A stretch of 64,000 bases of DNA from G016234445 sp964438865 (GCA_964438865.1 CAYTMI010000009.1:62001-126000); one strand, 5' to 3'; shown: positions 39,595 through 49,900, counted from the first letter of the stretch. Translations and numbers: made by a program. The notes: generated by a model not told the origin, from the sequence alone.

Positions 39595-40680
39595 TCAACC
39601 GGCCGCGTCTGCCGGGGCCTCGACGCCCGGGGAAGCCGTGGGCGCCGCGCTTCCGTCGTCCGTGCCGATCACTGCGGCGAGCCAGCGGGTCTCTTCGAAC
39701 TGTTCCAACACCAGTTTCTTGATTGCCAGGGTGAGCGGGAGAGCCAGGAATGCGCCCGGGGCCCCAAGGATCCATGCCCAGAACACGACCGCGATGAAAG
39801 TCACCAGCGGCGAAAGGTTCAGCCCCCGGCCGAGCATGCGGGGGGCGACGATGTAGTCGATCGCCGAGTTGATCGCGATGTAGCCGCCCAACACCACGAG
39901 CGACTTCACCACGCCGAATTCGATGAACGCCAGGACCGTCGGCGGCACCAGCGAGATGATGAACCCGACGTTCGGGATGAAGCTCAGCACGAAGGAGAGG
40001 ACGCCCCAGAAGACCGCGAAGTCCACTCCCAGCACCGAGAGCAGGATGACATCGAAGATCGCGGCGAAAAGTCCCAACCACGCCCGCAGTGTCATGAACT
40101 TACCCAGGTCGCGGGCGAAGTCATCCAGTGCCCGGTGGAAGGGCGCCTCCTCTCCGATGGCGCGGTGGAACCGTTTCGAATACCCCGCCGACTCTGCCAG
40201 CAAGTAGACGAGGATCACCCCCACCAGCAGGATGCTCGTCAGGGTCGAGGCCAGGCCGAGGGCAAAGTCCACTGCGAACTGGAGGGCCTCGTTTCCGTCA
40301 AGGTTGTTGTCTTCTTTCAGCGCCGCGACGTCGACGCCCTGCTTCTCCAGCCAGATTTCGACGGTCTCCTGCCGCTCCGCCAGCTGGTCCTTGTACTCGG
40401 GCAGCTTGTCGGAGATCTCCTTCGCGGTGACCGCGGTGTAGGTCACTCCCACCGCGCCGACAAGGAGGACGAAGCTGGCGACGGATGTCACCGCGAGCCA
40501 GCCGGGCAGTCCCCGGTCCCGGAGCCATCGCAGCATCGGGACGAGGACGAGCAGGATGAACAGGGCGAGGAGGAGTGGGTTCAGGATCCCGGCGGCCTGC
40601 TTCACCCCGGCGAGGATGATCACGCTGGCGGCGAGCGGCAACAAGAGCCGCGTGACAGAAGCGCGCGTCGGACTCGGCAT
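39595..40680 (-). CDS. AI-2E family transporter (PerM/YdiK-type permease)
   Basis: The 361-residue protein has about eight transmembrane helices: two pairs at the N-terminus (11-70), a soluble segment at about 85-135 (KEISDKLPEYKDQLAERQET), then helices from about 150 on. VFWGVLSFVLSFIPNVGFII with the conserved P.VG and LGRGLNLSPLVTFIAVVFWAWILGAPGAFLALPLT are family signatures. Members export quorum signals, act as Na+/H+ antiporters or have no known substrate. Translation upstream of the ATG is not family-like. It is convergent with the Nudix gene. Confidence 0.9.
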   Translation of the reverse strand: MPSPTRASVTRLLLPLAASVIILAGVKQAAGILNPLLLALFILLVLVPMLRWLRDRGLPGWLAVTSVASFVLLVGAVGVTYTAVTAKEISDKLPEYKDQLAERQETVEIWLEKQGVDVAALKEDNNLDGNEALQFAVDFALGLASTLTSILLVGVILVYLLAESAGYSKRFHRAIGEEAPFHRALDDFARDLGKFMTLRAWLGLFAAIFDVILLSVLGVDFAVFWGVLSFVLSFIPNVGFIISLVPPTVLAFIEFGVVKSLVVLGGYIAINSAIDYIVAPRMLGRGLNLSPLVTFIAVVFWAWILGAPGAFLALPLTLAIKKLVLEQFEETRWLAAVIGTDDGSAAPTASPGVEAPADAAG

Positions 40681-40739
40681 TGCCCGGATTCTACGTCGCA
40701 GCGCCCCCGGCGGCATCAGCGTCTGCCCGAACCCCCTGC

Positions 40740-40745
40740 TATGCT
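40740..40745 (+). promoter_or_regulatory. -10 element (TATGCT) before the flavin monooxygenase gene
   Basis: CTGCTATGCTCGC matches the GCTAnnCT pattern found before gltB, ispG and other genes here. The start codon lies 80 bases downstream. Confidence 0.35.
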
Positions 40746-40824
40746 CGCGGCACCCCTGCGAGATGGAACCTGCTGTGACCCACTCACCCCCTCCCGGTGG
40801 TTCGAAGCCGCCTCGCACCCGCCC

Positions 40825-41835
40825 ATGACCATGCTCGGCGTGCTAGACCAGTCACCCATCCGCAAGGGTGGCACCGCCTCGGAGGCCATCCGCGAGACCG
40901 TCGCCCTGGCGCAGGCCTGCGACCGCTTCGGCTACAGCCGCTACTGGCTGGCCGAACACCACAGCTCCGGCGGCCTTGCTTCGGCCTCTCCCGAAGTGCT
41001 CATCGGCCAGGTCGCGGCGAACACGGGACGGATCCGCGTCGGCTCCGGCGGCGTGATGTTGCCGCACTACAGCCCGCTCAAAGTCGCCGAGCAGTTCCGG
41101 ATGCTGGAAGCCCTCTACCCGGGACGCATCGACCTCGGCGTCGGGCGAGCCCCCGGCAGCGACCGCCGGACGGCAGACGCGCTGGCCACCGGTCCCGGGC
41201 GCCTGGGGATTGAGCACTACCCGGACCAGCTCCTGGACCTCTATGGCTTCCTTTCGGGCACCATCCCGCCGGAGCACCCCTTCCACGGGATTCGCGCCAT
41301 GCCGGAAGGCGAAACGATGCCCGAACTCTGGCTGCTGGGTTCGACCCAGGCGAGCGCCGACTACGCGGCCGAACTGGGCTGGAGCTTCTGTTTCGCGCAC
41401 TTCATCAGCCCCGAAGGCGGCGAGGACGTCATCCGCCGCTACCGTGAGCGGTTCGAGCCGTCGCCGTTTCTTCGCGAACCGCGGGCCGCGCTCGCTGTCT
41501 CGGCCACCTGCGCCGAAACCGACGAAGAAGCCGAACACCTCTCCTGGAGCCGCTGGTCGTGGCGCATTGCCAACAACCACGGCCAGCGTGGCGGCATCCC
41601 CTCTCCGGAGGAGGCGAAGGCGTTCCCTTACACCGAAGCCGAACTGGACTATATCGCCTTCATGCGCCGCCGTTCGATCCACGGCTCGCCGGGCCACTGC
41701 CAGGATCGCATGCTCGAACTGGGCGCCGATTTCGGGGGTATCGACGAGTTCATCGTCGTCACCATCACCCACGACTTTGCCGCCCGCATCCGGTCCTACG
41801 AACTGCTCGCCAGGGCGTTTGGCCTCGCGGGTTAG
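40825..41835 (+). CDS. LLM class (luciferase-like) flavin-dependent oxidoreductase
   Basis: The 336-residue protein is a luciferase-fold monooxygenase of the MsnO8/YhbW-like subgroup. It begins MTMLGVLDQSPIRKGGTASE. RYWLAEHHSSGGLASASPEV, VGSGGVMLPHYSPLKVAEQF, and YPGRIDLGVGRAPGSDR are the typical flavin- and substrate-site motifs, and the middle has MPELWLLGSTQASADYAAEL. It would use FMNH2 and oxygen on an unknown organic substrate. A second in-frame ATG is two codons later. It is divergent from the permease gene and its stop codon overlaps the end of the M23 peptidase gene by four bases. Confidence 0.88.
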   Translation: MTMLGVLDQSPIRKGGTASEAIRETVALAQACDRFGYSRYWLAEHHSSGGLASASPEVLIGQVAANTGRIRVGSGGVMLPHYSPLKVAEQFRMLEALYPGRIDLGVGRAPGSDRRTADALATGPGRLGIEHYPDQLLDLYGFLSGTIPPEHPFHGIRAMPEGETMPELWLLGSTQASADYAAELGWSFCFAHFISPEGGEDVIRRYRERFEPSPFLREPRAALAVSATCAETDEEAEHLSWSRWSWRIANNHGQRGGIPSPEEAKAFPYTEAELDYIAFMRRRSIHGSPGHCQDRMLELGADFGGIDEFIVVTITHDFAARIRSYELLARAFGLAG

Positions 41836-42809
41836 AACCCCTGCGTGCCGTCGAGCCAGCGCAGCCCGTCCACGAGCACGCCGCCCGCGGCGAGTTCCCA
41901 GTGAAGGTGCGGACCGGTCGACAGCCCCGTCGTGCCCACGTACCCCAGTACCTGGCCCTTGCCGACGACCTGGCCCGCCACCACGGCAAGCTGCTGGAGG
42001 TGGGCATACCCGGAGAGCACGCCACCCCCGTGGTCGATGATGACCATGTTCCCGCGCACTGCCATCTCTTCGGCGAGGACGACGACTCCCGCGTTAGTGG
42101 CGCCCACCGCCGCGCCATCGATGGATGGCCCCCCGTCGCGGGTGCCGATGTCGGTGCCCCCGTGGTGGCCGGAGACTGGTCCCCCGTTGAATGACCGCTG
42201 TTCCCCGAAGTAGCCGCTGATGGGGAAGACGTCCAGGTCCACCGGAGCCACCCAGGTCCCATCCCACCGCACGGGCGTGACGCCGGAATAGATGTCCCGG
42301 AGGCGGTCTTCCTCAGCCTTGACGATCTCCGGCGTCAATCCGCCGCCAACGCCGGGCGGGAGCGTGATGTAGTCGACCGTCCATTGCGTTGCAAGGACCT
42401 CGACCGTCACCACGAAGCGCGCTGCCTCGCCCCAACGGTCGATGATCTGGACCGTCAGCGGCGTGGCGCCCGGCGGGTCCTCGGTTCCTATCCCGAAGAT
42501 CGCGACCAGCGTCCCGTTGCCGCCGTCGAGCAGCGGGGCGGTTCGTCCCAGCATCGCCACAGAACCGGAGGTCGCGGCCGGGACCGAAACGAAGACTGCG
42601 CCGCCCTGGTAAACCCCCGTCGTCGAGAGAGATGGCCTTGCCGGGAACCCGTCGACCGCCAGTCCGGCGAGGACCGCCACCGTGGGGCTGCCCGCTTCCT
42701 CCGCCGCGACATCGCTTCGACCGCTTCCAGTCCCGTCGGCGAAGCTGGAAAGGCCAAGGAGCGCGGCCAGCACCGGCAGGCTCCAGCGGCCGGCTCGCAC
42801 CGCTGTCAT
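41832..42809 (-). CDS. M23 family (LytM-type) metallopeptidase, exported
   Basis: The 325-residue protein has a short hydrophobic N-terminal segment (WSLPVLAALLGLSSFA), likely an export signal. A beta domain resembling the N-terminal module of some M23 proteins follows (about 40-180), then the M23 domain from about 190 to 315. Zinc ligands are visible in SGHHGGTDIG and GPHLHWEL, and GNMVIIDHGGGVLSGYAHLQ contains the conserved DHG....Y.HL. It should cut peptide cross-links in peptidoglycan. The ATG overlaps the preceding PH-domain gene by four bases, which suggests a shared envelope function. Confidence 0.88.
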   Translation of the reverse strand: MTAVRAGRWSLPVLAALLGLSSFADGTGSGRSDVAAEEAGSPTVAVLAGLAVDGFPARPSLSTTGVYQGGAVFVSVPAATSGSVAMLGRTAPLLDGGNGTLVAIFGIGTEDPPGATPLTVQIIDRWGEAARFVVTVEVLATQWTVDYITLPPGVGGGLTPEIVKAEEDRLRDIYSGVTPVRWDGTWVAPVDLDVFPISGYFGEQRSFNGGPVSGHHGGTDIGTRDGGPSIDGAAVGATNAGVVVLAEEMAVRGNMVIIDHGGGVLSGYAHLQQLAVVAGQVVGKGQVLGYVGTTGLSTGPHLHWELAAGGVLVDGLRWLDGTQGF

Positions 42810-43378
42810 CCCGGGCCGCGAAGCGCCCGCCGGGCCGCGTCCCGGGCACGGTCCACGATCCCGAGCACGTCGGTCGGCCTCGGGATCCCTGCGAGGATGA
42901 AGTTCGGCTGTTCGGCTGCCGTCTGGCAGCGCACGTCGCCGAAGTTGAACATCGTCGGCAGCACGCCCTCCTTCTGGACGCGGATATCCTCGACATCGAC
43001 GAGGTCGGCCGATGCCATCTGGTGGTGGAACCAGTGGCGCCGCACTGAATCGACGATCCGTTGATTCGTCACCACCCACGTGTCGTACTGATAGCGGTAC
43101 CAGGTGAAGTAGACGCGGACGGCCCAGTAGACGACCCAGGCGGCGTCGATGAGCCAGACGGCCTTCGCGGCGACGCCGTCCATCCCCGCCGTCTTCGACA
43201 CGAGCAGGACCAGCAGCAGCGGCGCGAGGACGGCCACGAGCGCCATCGCCACGAGCTTGGGGTAGACGTAAAGCCAGTGGCGGCGGCAGAACACGAGGAC
43301 GTGCTCCCCGTCCTGCAGCTCGAACGGGAGCTTCTGGGGCTTCGCGAGCGTGGGTGCTTGGGCTGGCGGCTGTGTCAC
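42806..43378 (-). CDS. Bacterial PH-domain (bPH2) membrane protein
   Basis: The 190-residue protein has two adjacent transmembrane helices at about 40-63 and 72-92, preceded by GEHVLVFCRRHWLYVYPKLV. A PH-like domain from 97 on has YDTWVVTNQRIVDSVRRHWF and DVEDIRVQKEGVLPTMFNFG DV, split here at the loop. These are standard YdbS/YdbT-like bPH2 elements. The role is unknown, generally linked to the envelope. It sits in a run of four-base overlapping genes with the TfoX-like and M23 genes. Confidence 0.85.
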   Translation of the reverse strand: MTQPPAQAPTLAKPQKLPFELQDGEHVLVFCRRHWLYVYPKLVAMALVAVLAPLLLVLLVSKTAGMDGVAAKAVWLIDAAWVVYWAVRVYFTWYRYQYDTWVVTNQRIVDSVRRHWFHHQMASADLVDVEDIRVQKEGVLPTMFNFGDVRCQTAAEQPNFILAGIPRPTDVLGIVDRARDAARRALRGPG

Positions 43379-43704
43379 TTGCGCTCCCTTCGGCGCGCCT
43401 CGCAGGCGTCCTGGATGAACGGAATCATGCGCCCGGTATCCAGTGTGGCGCCACCCCCAACTTCCACGAATCGCCCGAAGGTGCGCCCCGGCAGGTACGA
43501 CCAGGGGACGGCCCCGAATCCTTCCCGGAGCGAATCCTCGTCACCCGCCGCCGGCTTCAGGATCACGCCATCGCCGAGCAGGATCAGGAACATCTTGCCG
43601 TCGACCAGGTAGCAGTGCGCCCCGAACATCACCCGCGCACTCACGCCCGGCAGCGTCATCACCGCCGGGTCGAGGGTATCGCGCAGGGCCGTCGAGTAGG
43701 CCAT
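43375..43704 (-). CDS. TfoX N-terminal domain protein
   Basis: The 109-residue protein has ARVMFGAHCYLVDGKMFLIL, the start of TfoX/Sxy N-terminal domains (..KMFGG.G.Y..G..FA.), and GAVPWSYLPGRTFGRFVEVG later. The C-terminal TfoX domain is absent, as in many non-competence homologues. The family role outside gamma-proteobacterial competence is unknown. Its stop overlaps the PH-domain gene start by four bases. It starts eight bases after the ilvD stop codon. Confidence 0.8.
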   Translation of the reverse strand: MAYSTALRDTLDPAVMTLPGVSARVMFGAHCYLVDGKMFLILLGDGVILKPAAGDEDSLREGFGAVPWSYLPGRTFGRFVEVGGGATLDTGRMIPFIQDACEARRRERK

Positions 43705-43712
43705 GGCGGCGG

Positions 43713-45386
43713 CTAGCGGGTGACCGCGCCGTCCGACGCGCTCGACACCCCGCGGGCGTACTTCGCAAAGACGCCGGTCTTGTACTTCGGTTCGGGCGCA
43801 GTCCAACCAGCCTTGCGCCGGTCCAGTTCGGCTTGCCCCACTTCCAGGTCGAGCCGCCGGTTGGGGATGTCGATGTTGATAAGGTCTCCCTCGTGGACGA
43901 AGGCGATCGGCCCGCCCACCGCTGCCTCCGGGGCGACGTGCCCGGCCATCAGGCCACGGGTGGCCCCGCTGAAGCGCCCGTCGGTGAGTAGTGCGACGGT
44001 TTCGCCAAGCCCTACGCCGACCAGCGCGGCAGTCACGCCCAGCATCTCTCGCATCCCCGGGCCACCCTTCGGCCCCTCGTTCCGAATGACCATCACGTCC
44101 CCGGGCTTGATCCGCCGCTCCGAGACCGCCGCGAAGGCATCTTCTTCGCGTTCGAACACGCGCGCCGGACCGCGGTGTTCCAGCCGTTCGTGGCCGGCGA
44201 CCTTGACCACGCACCCCTCCGGCGCGAGGTTCCCTTTGAGGATGACGAGGCCCCCCGTCGGCTTCAGGGGCGACTCGACCGGCACGATAACGTCTTGCCC
44301 CGGCGTTTCGACGGCCTTCGCCGCTTCTTCGGCGATCGTCTTCCCGGTGACGGTCATGGCGCTGCCGTGGAGCTTACCGGCGTCCACCAGCCGCTTCGCG
44401 AGGAGCGGGGTGCCGCCCGCGCGGTCCATGTCCAGCGCCACATAACGGCCTCCGGGGCGCAGGTCGCCGATCAGCGGCGTGGCGTTGCTCACGCGGTCGA
44501 AGTCGTCCACGTCCAGCTTGATCCCAACTTCGGCCGCCATCGCGATCAGGTGGAGGACGACGTTCGTGGATCCGCCCGTGGCCGCGGCGCAGGCGATACC
44601 GTTTTCGAAGGCGTCCCGCGTGAGGATGTCGGACGGCCTGAGGCCCCGCTTCAGCACGTCCATCACCAGTTCGCCGGTGCGGAAGGCGACCTTCTCTTTG
44701 CGGGGGTCGGTGGCCCCCACGGTGCCGCTGCCCATCGCGGCAAGGCCGAGGAACTCGACCACCGTGGCCATCGTGTTGGCGGTGTACTGGGCGCCGCAGG
44801 CCCCCGCTCCCGGACAGGCCACCCGTTCGAGCGCGTCCAGTTCGGCGTCGGTGATCTTGCCCGCGGCGTGCTGGCCCACGGCTTCGAAGACGTCCTGCAC
44901 GGTAACGTCGCGGCCCTGGTACGAACCGGGGGCGATCGACCCGCCGTACAGCATCACCGTCGGGAGGTTCAGCCGTGCCGCAGCCATCGCCCCCGCGGGG
45001 ATGGTCTTGTCGCAGCCGACGATGATGACGGCGGCGTCGAACGAATACCCGACGCCCATCAGTTCGATCGAGTCGGCGATCACTTCGCGGCTGATGAGGG
45101 AGGCCTTCATGCCTTCGGTGCCCATCGACATGCCGTCGCTGATGGCGACGGTGTTGACTTCGAGTGGCGTACCGCCCGCCGCGCGGACCCCGGCCATGAC
45201 CTGGGCCGCGAGTTCGCGCTGGTTGAAGTTACAGGGCATCGTGCCGATCCAGCTGTGGGCGACCATCACGAGCGGGCGGTGGATCTCCTCTGCTTGGAGG
45301 CCGATAGCGTAGAGGTAGGAACGCGCCGGGGCGCGGCCGGGGCCGTCGAGCATGACGCGGCTGTGCTGGCGGGGGTCGTAAGGCAT
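43713..45386 (-). CDS. ilvD: Dihydroxy-acid dehydratase
   Basis: IlvD dehydrates dihydroxy acids in valine, leucine and isoleucine synthesis and uses an iron-sulfur cluster. The 557-residue protein has WIGTMPCNFNQRELA, IIVGCDKTIPAGAMAAARLN LP region, and CPGAGACGAQYTANTMAT, which supply the three cluster cysteines. GRFSGATRGLMAGHVAPEAA and GDLINIDIPNRRLDL near the end are signature segments. It starts with ATG and probably heads a run that includes the TfoX, PH-domain and M23 genes. Confidence 0.95.
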   Translation of the reverse strand: MPYDPRQHSRVMLDGPGRAPARSYLYAIGLQAEEIHRPLVMVAHSWIGTMPCNFNQRELAAQVMAGVRAAGGTPLEVNTVAISDGMSMGTEGMKASLISREVIADSIELMGVGYSFDAAVIIVGCDKTIPAGAMAAARLNLPTVMLYGGSIAPGSYQGRDVTVQDVFEAVGQHAAGKITDAELDALERVACPGAGACGAQYTANTMATVVEFLGLAAMGSGTVGATDPRKEKVAFRTGELVMDVLKRGLRPSDILTRDAFENGIACAAATGGSTNVVLHLIAMAAEVGIKLDVDDFDRVSNATPLIGDLRPGGRYVALDMDRAGGTPLLAKRLVDAGKLHGSAMTVTGKTIAEEAAKAVETPGQDVIVPVESPLKPTGGLVILKGNLAPEGCVVKVAGHERLEHRGPARVFEREEDAFAAVSERRIKPGDVMVIRNEGPKGGPGMREMLGVTAALVGVGLGETVALLTDGRFSGATRGLMAGHVAPEAAVGGPIAFVHEGDLINIDIPNRRLDLEVGQAELDRRKAGWTAPEPKYKTGVFAKYARGVSSASDGAVTR

Positions 45387-45453
45387 GGGAGTCTCCGGGC
45401 GTGGGCTGGTGTGCGAAGCTTACCGCGCCGCCCCCGCGGGGACGAACGCGCCC

Positions 45454-46689
45454 CTACTTCGCCGCTGACTTCGCCGCCACTTCCGCCATCGCCTCGCCGA
45501 GCCGGTGCATGCCCTCTTCGATCTCTTCCATGGGCACGTAGCTGAAGGCCAGGCGGATGTGCTGGGTGGCGCGGCCGTCCGCGAAGAACTGCGGCCCCTG
45601 CCCGACGATCACGCCCTTCGCGTTCGCCGCCGTCGCCACGTCGCGCGAACTCATCCCCGGGCGCAGGAGCAGCCAGAGGAAGAAGCCGCCGTCGGGCCGC
45701 GTGTAGGTGCAGTAGCCGGAGCAATAGCGCCGGAGGCCGTCCTCGACGCGCTCCAGCTTGCGCCGGTAGATGCCCTTCAGGTTCGCGATGTGCCGGTCGA
45801 GGTCGCCGTTGCGGATGGTCTCGGCGATGACGCGCCCCATGAACGCGCTGGAACCCATGTCGAAGCGCACGGCCGACATCCGGCTGATGAGCGCTTCCGG
45901 CCCCATCGTCCAGCCCATCCGCAGCCCGGTCGCGAGGATCTTCGAGAAACTCGAAATCTTGACCGCGTGGTCGCCGCCGCTGAGGGCGAACAGAGACGGC
46001 GGCGGCTGGGTGTCAAACCAGAGTTCGCCATAGGCGTCGTCTTCGAGGATGAAGGTCCTGTACTCCCGGGCCAGTTCGACCATCTTTTCGCGGCGGTCGA
46101 TCTTGAGGGTGATGCCGGCCGGGTTCTGGTGGGTGGGGATGCAGTAGATGAACTTCGCCCGCTTGCCCGCGTCGGCCAGCTTCTTCAGTTCCTCCTCCAG
46201 CATGTCCACGCGCAGCCCGAGTTCGTCCATGGGGACCGCCACCTGGCGCGCCCCGAACGAGCGGATCGTGCGCATGCTGCCGGGGAAGTTGGGGCTTTCG
46301 ACCACCACCACGTCGCCGGGGTCGATCAGCGTTTCGCACATGATCCCGATGCCGTGGGCGGACCCGGAGACGACCATCACCTGGTCTACGCTCACGGGGA
46401 TACCTTCGATCCGCGACGACCGCTCGGCGATGGCCTCGCGCAGGGGCCGGGGGCCGAAGGTGCCGTTGTATTCGAGCGCTTCCTTCTGTTCGCGGTCGAT
46501 GACGGTGCGCGCCGCCTTGAGCAGGATCTCGCCCGGCAGCGACGGGATGTCCGGCAGCCCGCCGGCGAAGGAGATCACCGGGCGCGGGTCGGGCGTGGCG
46601 GCGGCCCAGACGGTGGGGCCAAGGATCTTCGCGCGCTGGCTGACGACCTCTTCGAGGTGGTCGGCGTCCCAATACTTCTGTTCGGTCAT
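45454..46689 (-). CDS. PLP-dependent aminotransferase, LysN/2-aminoadipate type
   Basis: The 411-residue protein resembles the aminotransferase branch that includes LysN and MocR catalytic domains: ISFAGGLPDIPSLP, YNGTFGPRPLREAIAER, VVSGSAHGIGIMCETLIDPG, YCIPTHQNPAGITL, EDDAYGELWFD, and the Schiff-base Lys250 in SSFSKILATGLRMGW. No N-terminal GntR DNA-binding domain is present, so it is an enzyme, not a MocR regulator. Substrates may be 2-aminoadipate, aromatic or branched-chain amino acids. The last would suit the adjacent ilvD. A TATACT -10 element lies about 32 bases before the ATG. Confidence 0.88.
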   Translation of the reverse strand: MTEQKYWDADHLEEVVSQRAKILGPTVWAAATPDPRPVISFAGGLPDIPSLPGEILLKAARTVIDREQKEALEYNGTFGPRPLREAIAERSSRIEGIPVSVDQVMVVSGSAHGIGIMCETLIDPGDVVVVESPNFPGSMRTIRSFGARQVAVPMDELGLRVDMLEEELKKLADAGKRAKFIYCIPTHQNPAGITLKIDRREKMVELAREYRTFILEDDAYGELWFDTQPPPSLFALSGGDHAVKISSFSKILATGLRMGWTMGPEALISRMSAVRFDMGSSAFMGRVIAETIRNGDLDRHIANLKGIYRRKLERVEDGLRRYCSGYCTYTRPDGGFFLWLLLRPGMSSRDVATAANAKGVIVGQGPQFFADGRATQHIRLAFSYVPMEEIEEGMHRLGEAMAEVAAKSAAK

Positions 46690-46720
46690 GGTGCTGGCTC
46701 CGGGGGGTGCGATGCGTTCC

Positions 46721-46726
46721 AGTATA
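46721..46726 (-). promoter_or_regulatory. -10 element (TATACT) before the LysN-type aminotransferase gene
   Basis: Minus-strand ATATACTGGAA repeats the TATACTGG element seen before gltB and the amidase. It is 32 bases before the ATG. Three GGGAAT repeats lie just upstream of it. Confidence 0.5.
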
Positions 46727-46734
46727 TGCGCCCG

Positions 46735-46770
46735 GGGAATAGCGGCGCGCCGGGAATAGGGCGCGGGAAT
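46735..46770 (+). repeat. Three GGGAAT direct repeats between the aminotransferase and gltB promoters
   Basis: GGGAAT occurs at 46735, 46752 and 46765 (spacings 17 and 13), with another copy at 46868. They lie between two divergent promoters of nitrogen-related genes and may be binding sites; the irregular spacing leaves this open. Confidence 0.35.
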
Positions 46771-46831
46771 CGCTGCAATCAGAAGTGCGTCAGGCCGATG
46801 CTGGACTCGACGGGGTTCTTGACGCGACTGC

Positions 46832-46837
46832 TATACT
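46832..46837 (+). promoter_or_regulatory. -10 element (TATACT) of the gltBD operon
   Basis: CTGCTATACTGGC is an extended -10-like element 117 bases before the gltB ATG. TTGACG at 46819 is only seven bases away and cannot be the -35 box of this -10. Confidence 0.5.
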
Positions 46838-46953
46838 GGCCTTTCACCAACCCGCGCTCTTGAGTTTGGGAATGTTTTCACAAAGCGACCCGGTCCCGGC
46901 CGGACGCGCGGTGGCTCCGCACATTCCTCACAACAAGGGCCTCGGGACACCAG

Positions 46954-49900
46954 ATGGGAACTGCGATGGCTCGTCCGGGTCTACCTGCCGCCCAGGGTCT
47001 CTATAACCCGCGTTACGAACACGACAGCTGCGGCGTGGGCTTTGTGGTGCACCTGAAGGGGCAGCGGTCCCACCAGATCATTGACGACGGGCTCACGGCG
47101 CTGGAAAACCTTTACCACCGCGGAGCAAGCGGCTCCGAGGTCAATACCGGCGACGGGGCCGGCATCCTCATCCAGTTGCCACACGAGTTCTTCCGCCGCG
47201 AATGCGCCGCGCTGGGCATCCGTCTCCCGGAGGACGGCCACTACGGCGCCGGCACGCTCTTCTGCCCACCGGATGCTCGCGCTCGTGCCCAGGGGCAGGC
47301 CCTCTTCAACGCGATTGTCGAAGAAGAAGGGCAGCACCTTCTCGGCTGGCGCGAAGTCCCGACCAACAACGCGACCCTCGGCGCCACCGCCCTCGCCGCC
47401 GAACCGGCCATGTTGCAGGCGTTTGTCGCCCGCGGTAGCGACATCGCCGACGATGACGCCTTCGAACGGCGTCTGTACGTCATCCGCAAGCGATTCGAAA
47501 AGGCGATCGGCCGCTGGGGCATCAAGGACGACGAGTACTTCTACTTCGCCAGCCTTTCTTGCCGCACGTTCGTCTATAAGGGCATGCTCACCGCCCGTCA
47601 GCTGCGCGATTACTACCCTGACCTCTCCGACCAGCGGATGATCAGCGCCCTGGCGATGTTCCATTCGCGCTTCAGCACGAACACGTTCCCGAGCTGGGAA
47701 CTCGCCCACCCCTACCGCTACATCTCTCACAACGGCGAAATCAACACGCTTCGGGGCAACGTGAACTGGATGACTGCCCGCGAATCGCTCTTTCAGACGC
47801 CCCTGATCCCGGACATCCACAAGATCCTCCCGATCATCGACGAGCACGGCAGCGACACGGCCTGCCTCGACAACGCCCTCGAAATGCTCGTGCTGACGGG
47901 CCGTTCGCTCCCCCACGCGATGATGATGCTCATCCCCGAGGCCTGGAGCGGCCACGAATCCATGAGCGCCGAGAAGAAGGCGTTCTACGAATACCACGGG
48001 TGTCTGATGGAGCCGTGGGACGGCCCGGCCTCCGTCGCCTTCACCGATGGCAAGTCGATCGGCGCCGTCCTCGACCGCAACGGTCTCAGGCCGTCCCGCT
48101 TCTACGTGACGAAGGACGACATCGTCGTGATGGCGTCCGAAGTGGGAGTCCTTCCCATCGATCCCGAGCGGGTGCTGCGTAAGGGTCGCCTCCAGCCCGG
48201 GAAGATGTTCCTGGTCAGCCTCGAAGAGGGCCGGATCATCGACGACGCCGAACTCAAGAATCGCCTCGCCACCGAGAAGCCGTATGCCGATTGGCTGAAG
48301 CGCGACTTGCTGCCGCTTGAGCAGGTGCCGCCGGCCGAGCCGCCAGCCCGCATGGAGGGCGACACCCTCCTTACGCAGCAGATGGCGTTCGGGTACTCAC
48401 TCGAAGACCTGAAGTACATCCTCGGCCCGATGGCCAGGAATAGCGAAGAAGCAATTGGTTCGATGGGCACGGACACGCCCCTCGCGGTGCTATCGAACCG
48501 GCCCCAGCCGCTCTACAACTACTTCCAGCAGCTCTTCGCCCAGGTGACGAACCCGCCGCTCGACGCGATCCGGGAAGAGATCGTGACATCCGTGAAGACG
48601 GTGATCGGCCCCGAAGGCAACCTGCTCGACCCGGAACCGGAGAGCTGCCACCTCATCGCCCTCGACACCCCCATCCTCTCGAACGAGGACCTCGCGAAGA
48701 TCAAGACGCTGCGCGATCACGCCCTCCGCGCCACCATCCTGCCGATGCTCTTCCCCGCCAGGGCCGGTCCCGCCGGGCTCGCCCCCGCCATGGCGGCCCT
48801 CTGCGAGCAGGCCGACGCGGCGATTGCCCACGGCGCCAAGGTTCTCATCCTCTCTGACCGTGGGGTCGACGCCGAGAATGCCGCGATCCCGACGCTCCTC
48901 GCTGTGGCGGGGCTCCACAACCACCTCGTCCGCGAGAAGAAGCGGACCCAGGTGGGCCTGGTGGTCGAAACCGGTGATGCCCGTGAGGTCCACCACTTCG
49001 CCCTGCTCATCGGCTACGGGGCGGGCGCGATCAACCCCTACCTCGCCCTCGACACCCTCGAACAGATGCGCGAGGAGGGCTACATCGACGGCGACATCTC
49101 TTCCGAAGAAGCGGCGAAGCATTACCTCAAGGCGATCAAGAAGGGCGTTGTGAAGGTGATGTCGAAGATGGGCATCTCCACGGTGCACAGCTACCGCGGC
49201 GCCCAGATCTTCGAAGCCATCGGCCTCTCTGAACCGCTCGTCGACACCTACTTCACGAAGACCGTCTCCCGGATCGGCGGGATCGGCATCGAAGAGGTGG
49301 GGATGGAAGCGCTGGCCCACCACCATCGCGCCTTCCCGTCGCGCGAGGGCGGTCTCCACGAACTGGAATGGGGCGGGCAGTACCAGTGGCGCCGCGACGG
49401 CGAGTACCACTTGTTCAATCCCGACACGGTCTTCCGGCTCCAGCACGCCACGCGCAGCGGCCAGTACGAGATCTTCCGCGAATACTCCCGCCTGGTGAAC
49501 GACCAGAGCGAGAACATGGCGACGCTCCGCGGCCTCTTCGAATTCAAGCCCGGGCGCCAGCCGGTCCCTATCGAGGAAGTCGAACCGGCGGAGAACCTCT
49601 TCAGGCGCTTCGCCACGGGTGCGATGTCGTTCGGTTCGATCAGCGCCGAGGCCCACGAGACGCTGGCAATCGCGATGAACCGCATCGGCGGCCGCAGCAA
49701 TACCGGGGAAGGCGGCGAAGATCGTCGCCGCTACATCCCCGACCCCAACGGCGACAGCCGGCGAAGTTCGATCAAGCAGGTCGCATCCGGCCGCTTCGGC
49801 GTCACCAGCGAGTACCTGGTCAATTCCGACGAAATCCAGATCAAGATGGCGCAGGGCGCCAAGCCCGGCGAGGGTGGCCAGCTTCCGGGGACAAAGGTGT

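Noticed and set aside
46819..46837. TTGACG followed by TATACT as a full promoter before gltB.
   Set aside because: The hexamers are only seven bases apart, far from the 16-18 needed, so TTGACG is not the -35 partner.
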